Of a stretch of 7,551 nucleotides of DNA, positions 4,227 through 7,551 are shown one piece after another. Positions within the stretch are counted from its first letter, which is position 1; every line of letters starts with the position of its first letter. The stretch comes from Clostridia bacterium (GTDB taxonomy: Bacteria; Bacillota; Clostridia; Oscillospirales; CAG-272). A program made the translations under genes and the position numbers. The notes under the pieces were generated by a model. That model did not search any database. It was not told the origin of the DNA and was given only the letters and a program-made list of their open reading frames with translations. The stretch is taken from NCBI GenBank assembly GCA_017556845.1, contig JAFYMA010000117.1:1-7551 (forward strand), read 5' to 3'.

Positions 4227-5087
4227 ATGTTTGATTGTATCGTAATAGGCGCAGGCCCTGCGGGCATTACTGCGGCGATTTATCTTTTGCGTTCAAATTT
4301 CAGTGTATGCATTATAGACAGCGGCGATACCGCGCTTAAAAAAGCGCACAAAATTGAAAATTATTACGGAATATCGTCTGTTTCAGGAGAGGAGCTCTAT
4401 CTTATAGGCAGACGTCAGGCGTTACAGCTTGGTGCTGAAATAATTGACGGTCAGGCATTGTCGGTAGACAATTTCGGAAGCTTTAACGTGACGACGACGG
4501 AGGGCGAACTCAGCTCGACGTGTGTGATAATAGCTACGGGCAGCACGGTGAAGGGAATAAAGCTTTCGGGAGAGGAAAAATTTATCGGCTCAGGTGTCAG
4601 CAGATGCGCCGTGTGCGACGGATTTTTCTTCAGAGGCAAGCCCGTTTGTGTCGTAGGCGCAGGGCAGTATGCCTTGCACGAGGCGGAAGTGCTTTCAAAT
4701 ATTTGCAGCAGTGTCATGTTACTTACAAACGGTGAACAGCCGCCCGAAAACTGCCCGTATCCCGTCCTTACATCTGAAATATCTGAAATAACAGGCGATG
4801 ACCGTGTAAGCGGAGTAAAGCTCAAAAACGGAGAAATACTTGATGTAAAGGGCGTATTTATAGCAAACGGCAAGCCGACTGCCTCTGACTTTATACTGCG
4901 CATGGGAATTGAGTGCAGCGACGGTGTATTTGCCGTGAACGAAGATATGTCAACTGCGATAAACGGTGTATTCGCCGCCGGAGATTGCGTAAAACAGCCA
5001 AAGCAGATATCCACAGCGGCATACACAGGTATGATCGCGGGACTTTCTGCTATCAAATATATAAAGGAAATAAAGAAAAATGGTTAA
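4227..5087 (+). CDS. thioredoxin-reductase-like flavoprotein with an atypical NADPH domain
   Basis: A 286-residue member of the low-molecular-weight thioredoxin reductase family, which passes electrons through FAD and a Cys pair to a thioredoxin-like partner. Seen: FAD motif GAGPAG (8-13), IATGS (102-106), redox pair CAVC (127-130) in the usual CxxCDG context, and C-terminal FAD motif GVFAAGD (247-253). The second Rossmann loop is GAGQYA (144-149), so a dinucleotide fold remains, but the HRRxxxR segment that binds the NADPH phosphate is replaced by LLTNGEQPPEN and the domain is shortened by roughly 20 residues (family usually about 305-320). NADPH use is therefore doubtful; NADH, another donor, or ferredoxin (as in the clostridial ferredoxin-dependent flavin thioredoxin reductases) are options. 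The ATG at 4227 has GGAGGT (4215-4220); a GTG at 4197 lies upstream of the predicted transcript start. I give no trxB symbol because the donor and partner are uncertain. Overlaps the next gene by 8 nt. Confidence 0.88.
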   Translation: MFDCIVIGAGPAGITAAIYLLRSNFSVCIIDSGDTALKKAHKIENYYGISSVSGEELYLIGRRQALQLGAEIIDGQALSVDNFGSFNVTTTEGELSSTCVIIATGSTVKGIKLSGEEKFIGSGVSRCAVCDGFFFRGKPVCVVGAGQYALHEAEVLSNICSSVMLLTNGEQPPENCPYPVLTSEISEITGDDRVSGVKLKNGEILDVKGVFIANGKPTASDFILRMGIECSDGVFAVNEDMSTAINGVFAAGDCVKQPKQISTAAYTGMIAGLSAIKYIKEIKKNG

Positions 5088-5622
5088 AAGAGCAGTTTTG
5101 CTATTGGTTACTTTTTTGCTGTGCACGTACGGTGCATCGTGCTCTGCTGATAAAAATACCTCAGTGCTCGAAGCACAAAAGACGGAAGATCTTGTTTTCT
5201 GCAAAGAAGAGTCACAGACAGTCGCGCTTACTGAGGAATATGCAGTATATTTCAAAACAGACAGCCGTATATACTCGGTAAATGCGCGTCTTGTTTCCGA
5301 TAACGGTGCTTCTGCAAGTATAAGTCTTTATGAGTGGAAGGGGGACTATCAAACGACGATGTCCCAGCCCGCTATAAAAAACGCATCTTTTATGAAGCTT
5401 CCGAAGGCAAGCGAGAAAATGTATTTTTCTCTTGCGTTTACGTCTGAGGTCATGCCCGAGGGCGGTGAATATCTCGCAGTATTTTCCTCAAAAACGGGAG
5501 CGTCCGTCATTGCGGGTAAAAAAACAGACAGTGCCGCAAATAACGGAACTGTCTGCTATATAAACGGTATAGTCACGGAAAATGCACCGTGTGCCTACGT
5601 TGAATACTACGCAGGCGATTGA
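5080..5622 (+). CDS. small exported protein, probable lipoprotein (180 aa)
   Basis: The N-terminus is a signal peptide: MVKR followed by a hydrophobic stretch (residues 5-14) and GASC ending at Cys21. This is a near-lipobox (Tyr at -4 breaks the standard pattern), and the sequence after it (SADKNTS) looks like a lipoprotein tether, so anchoring on the outer face of the membrane is likely but not certain. The body (about 50-175) is beta-rich. The stretch ISLYEWKGDYQTTM (81-94) followed by PEGGEYLAVFSS (126-137) resembles, from memory, beta-sandwich accessory modules of clostridial secreted proteins; that is a weak recognition. Cysteines at 21, 41, 159 and 171 leave three besides the possible lipid anchor. 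Its ATG overlaps the reductase stop in ATGGTTAA (8 nt), so translation is probably coupled; its own ribosome binding site (AGGA at 5065-5068) is weak. Its last codons carry a terminator for the opposite gene. Function unknown. Confidence 0.82.
   Translation: MVKRAVLLLVTFLLCTYGASCSADKNTSVLEAQKTEDLVFCKEESQTVALTEEYAVYFKTDSRIYSVNARLVSDNGASASISLYEWKGDYQTTMSQPAIKNASFMKLPKASEKMYFSLAFTSEVMPEGGEYLAVFSSKTGASVIAGKKTDSAANNGTVCYINGIVTENAPCAYVEYYAGD
5518..5555 (-). terminator. intrinsic terminator of the DUF1846 gene, inside the exported-protein coding sequence
   Basis: Read on the minus strand, an 8-bp stem (CAGACAGT at 5555-5548 with ACTGTCTG at 5532-5525), one G/A mismatch and a further CCG/CGG pair close a 7-nt loop, followed directly by T7 (5524-5518). 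On the plus strand no T run follows, so it should act only on the minus transcript. It lies 69-106 nt past the DUF1846 stop codon. Confidence 0.8.
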
Positions 5623-5623
5623 A

Positions 5624-7102
5624 TTACTGGATAAAAAGATCGTTCGTTGCGAATTCGGGATCGCACGTAAGATTCATATTTAACTTCTTAAAATATGTCT
5701 CCTCGCTTGCGGGGAGCATTTTTGTACTGTGCGCCTCGCACCCGCTGAGCTCAGGCAGCTTTGATAAAATGCTTTCAATATTTTTGTTCTGTGTCTTGCA
5801 GAATGAAAGAGCCAAAAGCATCTCATGGATATTCAGGGATGTGTTTTTGTCACCGAGAGAGCTTTTGAGATTCGTTATAGTCTGCAAAACTGTCGGATCT
5901 ATCAAATGTACGCTTTTTGGTGTTTCGGAAAGCACCTTTAATGCATTTATGACAGCCGCCGCCGGTGCGCTCAGCAAAGGTCCTGCCTTTCCTGAAATGG
6001 TTTTTCCGTTTGAAAGCTGGATCGCAACGGCGTGAGATGAGCATATGCTTTCCTTTTTGCGTGCGGCGTTGACACATGCTCTGTCCGTCGGTTCTATTCC
6101 GAGCTGCTGCATGAGGTTTTCTATTCTGTGAACGACTTCCTTATCGCACGCGCCGTTTTTGTAATCGCAGTATGCCTTGAAATATCTTCGTATTACCTCG
6201 TCCTTTGAAGCCTTGCGGCAGATATCGTCATCCACGATGCTGTTGCCGGCCATGTTAACGCCCATATCTGTCGGAGATTTGTAAATACAATCTCCGGTGA
6301 TCTTACACAGTATTTTTTTCAGAACGGGGAACGCCTCAACGTCACGGTTGTAGTTAACTGTAGCAATTCCGTATGCATCCATGTGATACGGGTCTATCAT
6401 ATTAACGTCGTGAAGATCGGCGGTTGCCGCTTCATACGCAATGTTCACGGGATGCTTTAACGGCAGATTCCAGATGGGGAACGTTTCAAATTTTGCATAT
6501 CCTGCCGAAACGCCGCGCTTGTATTCGTGATATAACTGACTTAAGCACGTTGCGAGCTTTCCTGAGCCGGGGCCCGGAGCGGTAACGACGACCAAGGGAC
6601 GTGTCGTTTCGACAAATTCATTAGCGCCGTATCCCTTGTCGCTTACGATAGTGTCTGTATCGTTCGGATATCCCTTGATGCAACGGTGTATAAAGACTCT
6701 TTCGCCTCTGATCTCAAGACGCTTTTTGAAAATGTCTGCAGAAGGCTGTTCCTTATACTGAGTAATTACGATAGCACTGACGTATATATCCAACGAACGA
6801 AGATTATCTATCAGACGCATAACGTCAGCGTCATATGTAATGCCGAAATCGGCTCTTATCTTCTTTCGCTCGATGTCAGCTGCGTTAATTATTACGATGA
6901 TCTCAGTCTGATCCTTCAGCTTTTGCAAAAGCTTTATTTTTGCATCCGGCTGAAAGCCGGGAAGAACTCTTGCAGCGTGCATATCATCAAAGAGCTTACC
7001 GCCGAATTCCAAGTAAAGTTTATTGTTGAATTGCTTTATTTTTTGAAGAATATGCTCTGATTGCAGGGTGACATATTTTTCGTGATCGAATCCGTTTTTC
7101 AT
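5624..7102 (-). CDS. DUF1846/UPF0371 family protein (492 aa)
   Basis: Nearly full-length match by eye to the DUF1846 (UPF0371) family, cytoplasmic proteins of about 500 residues conserved in Firmicutes and some other bacteria, with a solved structure but no settled function. Landmarks: GFDHEKY (4-10), LYLEFGGKLFDD (29-40), VLPGFQPDAKI (47-57), a glycine-rich TAPGPGSGK stretch (174-182) that resembles a nucleotide-binding loop without being an exact Walker A, GYAKFETFPIWNLPL (201-215), and SPTDMGVNMAGN (276-287). The C-terminal part (about 400-492) is helical and less familiar. The start at 7102 is set by GGAG (7111-7108) 5 nt upstream and by the family's usual N-terminus; an in-frame ATG at 7171 would add 23 residues that do not fit. 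It is a single-gene unit, tail to tail with the exported protein, one base between the stop codons. Sure of the family, not of its activity. Confidence 0.95.
   Translation of the reverse strand: MKNGFDHEKYVTLQSEHILQKIKQFNNKLYLEFGGKLFDDMHAARVLPGFQPDAKIKLLQKLKDQTEIIVIINAADIERKKIRADFGITYDADVMRLIDNLRSLDIYVSAIVITQYKEQPSADIFKKRLEIRGERVFIHRCIKGYPNDTDTIVSDKGYGANEFVETTRPLVVVTAPGPGSGKLATCLSQLYHEYKRGVSAGYAKFETFPIWNLPLKHPVNIAYEAATADLHDVNMIDPYHMDAYGIATVNYNRDVEAFPVLKKILCKITGDCIYKSPTDMGVNMAGNSIVDDDICRKASKDEVIRRYFKAYCDYKNGACDKEVVHRIENLMQQLGIEPTDRACVNAARKKESICSSHAVAIQLSNGKTISGKAGPLLSAPAAAVINALKVLSETPKSVHLIDPTVLQTITNLKSSLGDKNTSLNIHEMLLALSFCKTQNKNIESILSKLPELSGCEAHSTKMLPASEETYFKKLNMNLTCDPEFATNDLFIQ
5699..5723 (+). 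terminator. candidate terminator of the reductase/exported-protein operon, inside the DUF1846 gene
   Basis: CTCCTCG (5699-5705) pairs with CGGGGAG (5710-5716), with one T-G wobble, around a CTTG loop, and is followed by CATTTTTG. It lies 77-101 nt past the exported-protein stop. No T run follows on the minus strand. Stem is only 7 bp, so activity is less certain than for the opposite terminator. Confidence 0.55.
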
Positions 7103-7211
7103 TTTTTCTCCGTAATCTAAGTAGTGATGTCTTGAATTTGCGCTGTTAACGCAGAATGTGCGAAAACTCATATGATCGTATATATGGAATTAAAACTTAA
7201 ACATACTTAAT

Positions 7212-7240
7212 ATTATATATTATAAAGTTTGATTTGTAAA
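7212..7240 (-). promoter_or_regulatory. predicted sigma-A promoter of the DUF1846 gene
   Basis: On the minus strand TTTACA (7240-7235), a 17-bp spacer and TATAAT (7217-7212). The spacer contains a second TATAAT-like box at poor distance. The start would lie near 7205, giving a leader of about 100 nt in which I see no recognised riboswitch. Confidence 0.65.
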
Positions 7241-7392
7241 TAGTAAAAACAAAAAAATACAGAAAAAAATTGCACTGATAATACGGTTAAAAAATGAAAT
7301 ATAAAAACTTTTTCAGAAGTTGAATGAGTATTTTTACAAGTAATATAAGGTATAAATAAAATATGCACCCAAAGACACGCACGGCTAAGTGT
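7241..7392. other. AT-rich intergenic DNA between the DUF1846 promoter and the rRNA promoter
   Basis: No credible gene, RNA or repeat is seen here; frames are under 15 codons. It is very AT-rich, with several A and T runs. The whole gene-free stretch from 7103 to the right edge otherwise consists of the DUF1846 leader and promoter, then the rRNA promoter and leader. Confidence 0.6.
7333..7362 (+). promoter_or_regulatory. possible upstream tandem promoter of the rRNA operon
   Basis: TTTACA (7333-7338), an 18-bp spacer and TAAAAT (7357-7362). Tandem promoters are common at rRNA operons, but in DNA this AT-rich such matches arise by chance. Confidence 0.3.
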
Positions 7393-7393
7393 G

Positions 7394-7451
7394 AAAAAAG
7401 GAGAAAAAAGTGAAAAAAGGTATTGACAAAATGGAATTAATGTGGTAATAT
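7394..7451 (+). promoter_or_regulatory. rRNA operon promoter with phased A-tracts (UP-element-like)
   Basis: TTGACA (7423-7428), a 17-bp spacer and TAATAT (7446-7451) with a TGG extended -10. Upstream lie three A6 runs at 7394-7399, 7404-7409 and 7413-7418, spaced 10 and 9 bp, in the place where alpha-subunit-binding UP elements sit. The start would be near 7458. Confidence 0.8.
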
Positions 7452-7454
7452 TTA

Positions 7455-7551
7455 CGAGTCGCCGCGAGAGAGCGGTAACGACTCGGTCCTTGAAAATTGA
7501 ATAACAGACGAGATAAGAAGTGAAGTATAGAGCAGAAATGCAAGATATAGA
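7455..7551 (+). other. rRNA operon leader (16S gene expected just past the right edge)
   Basis: The leader begins with a hairpin: CGAGTCG (7455-7461) pairs with CGACTCG (7479-7485), continued by CCGC/GCGG (7462-7465 with 7472-7475) with a TAA bulge and a GAGAGA loop. It is followed by TCCTTGAAAATTGAATAACAG (7487-7507), which resembles the boxA-like CTTTGAAAA sequence found ahead of 16S genes in Firmicutes and linked to antitermination. The mature 16S start is not in the window, so the identity is inferred from promoter and leader only. Confidence 0.72.

Noticed and set aside
4451..5056. 201-codon minus-strand frame inside the reductase gene
   Set aside because: Shadow of a clear flavoprotein; no ribosome binding site or recognisable domain.
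6686..7060. 124-codon plus-strand frame inside DUF1846
   Set aside because: Shadow of a well-conserved gene on the other strand.
7103..7171. ATG at 7171 for DUF1846
   Set aside because: Adds 23 residues unlike the family and ignores the GGAG 5 nt before 7102.
7410..7448. 12-codon GTG frame after GGAG in the rRNA promoter
   Set aside because: Upstream of the rRNA start; the purine-rich run is better explained as phased A-tracts of an UP element.
1..7551. CRISPR array, insertion sequence, prophage or toxin-antitoxin system
   Set aside because: No regularly spaced direct repeats, transposase, integrase or phage-like protein was seen on either strand.

Overview
The window reads as chromosomal housekeeping DNA from a Clostridia-type Firmicute, probably an Oscillospiraceae/Ruminococcaceae-like gut anaerobe. 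The reasons are strong GGAGG ribosome binding sites, AT-rich intergenic DNA, consensus sigma-A promoters often with a TGn extended -10, A-tract-rich promoters, and Firmicute-type families (YbjQ/UPF0145, DUF1846/UPF0371, DUF4234, DUF2752). The assignment is inferred from family content and style, not from a marker gene. No mobile element, CRISPR array or phage gene was seen.

Layout, left to right. Positions 1-526 (minus) hold thiamine pyrophosphokinase (thiN), cut by the left edge. Positions 645-836 (plus) encode a 63-residue acidic protein of unknown function. It converges with rsmA/ksgA (876-1745, minus) on a shared bidirectional terminator. Between rsmA and a tRNA-Thr(CGT) gene (1857-1931, plus) two near-consensus promoters face each other. 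A roughly 100-bp palindromic element of unknown nature (1996-2094) follows the tRNA terminator. Next come a YbjQ-family gene (2188-2505), a GNAT acetyltransferase fused to a DUF2752 membrane domain (2764-3645), and a DUF4234 membrane protein (3696-4079). A two-gene operon follows: a thioredoxin-reductase-like flavoprotein that has lost the NADPH-phosphate-binding segment (4227-5087), overlapping by 8 nt a small exported protein, probably a lipoprotein (5080-5622). It converges tail to tail, with one base between stops, with a DUF1846 gene (5624-7102, minus). The right end (about 7390-7551) carries the promoter and leader of an rRNA operon; the 16S gene itself should begin just past the window.

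The genes do not form one pathway. Most are single units with their own promoter and terminator; the exception is the reductase/exported-protein pair, which must be co-translated. The most interesting material is regulatory architecture. The terminators of the convergent DUF1846 and exported-protein genes each lie inside the other's coding sequence, which predicts about 200 nt of mutual antisense 3' ends. The rsmA/tRNA promoters cross. Perfect inverted repeats overlie three promoters. The rRNA promoter has three A6 tracts in helical phase. The most interesting proteins are the atypical flavin reductase and the GNAT-DUF2752 fusion. I did not find a convincing new multi-gene defence or mobile system.
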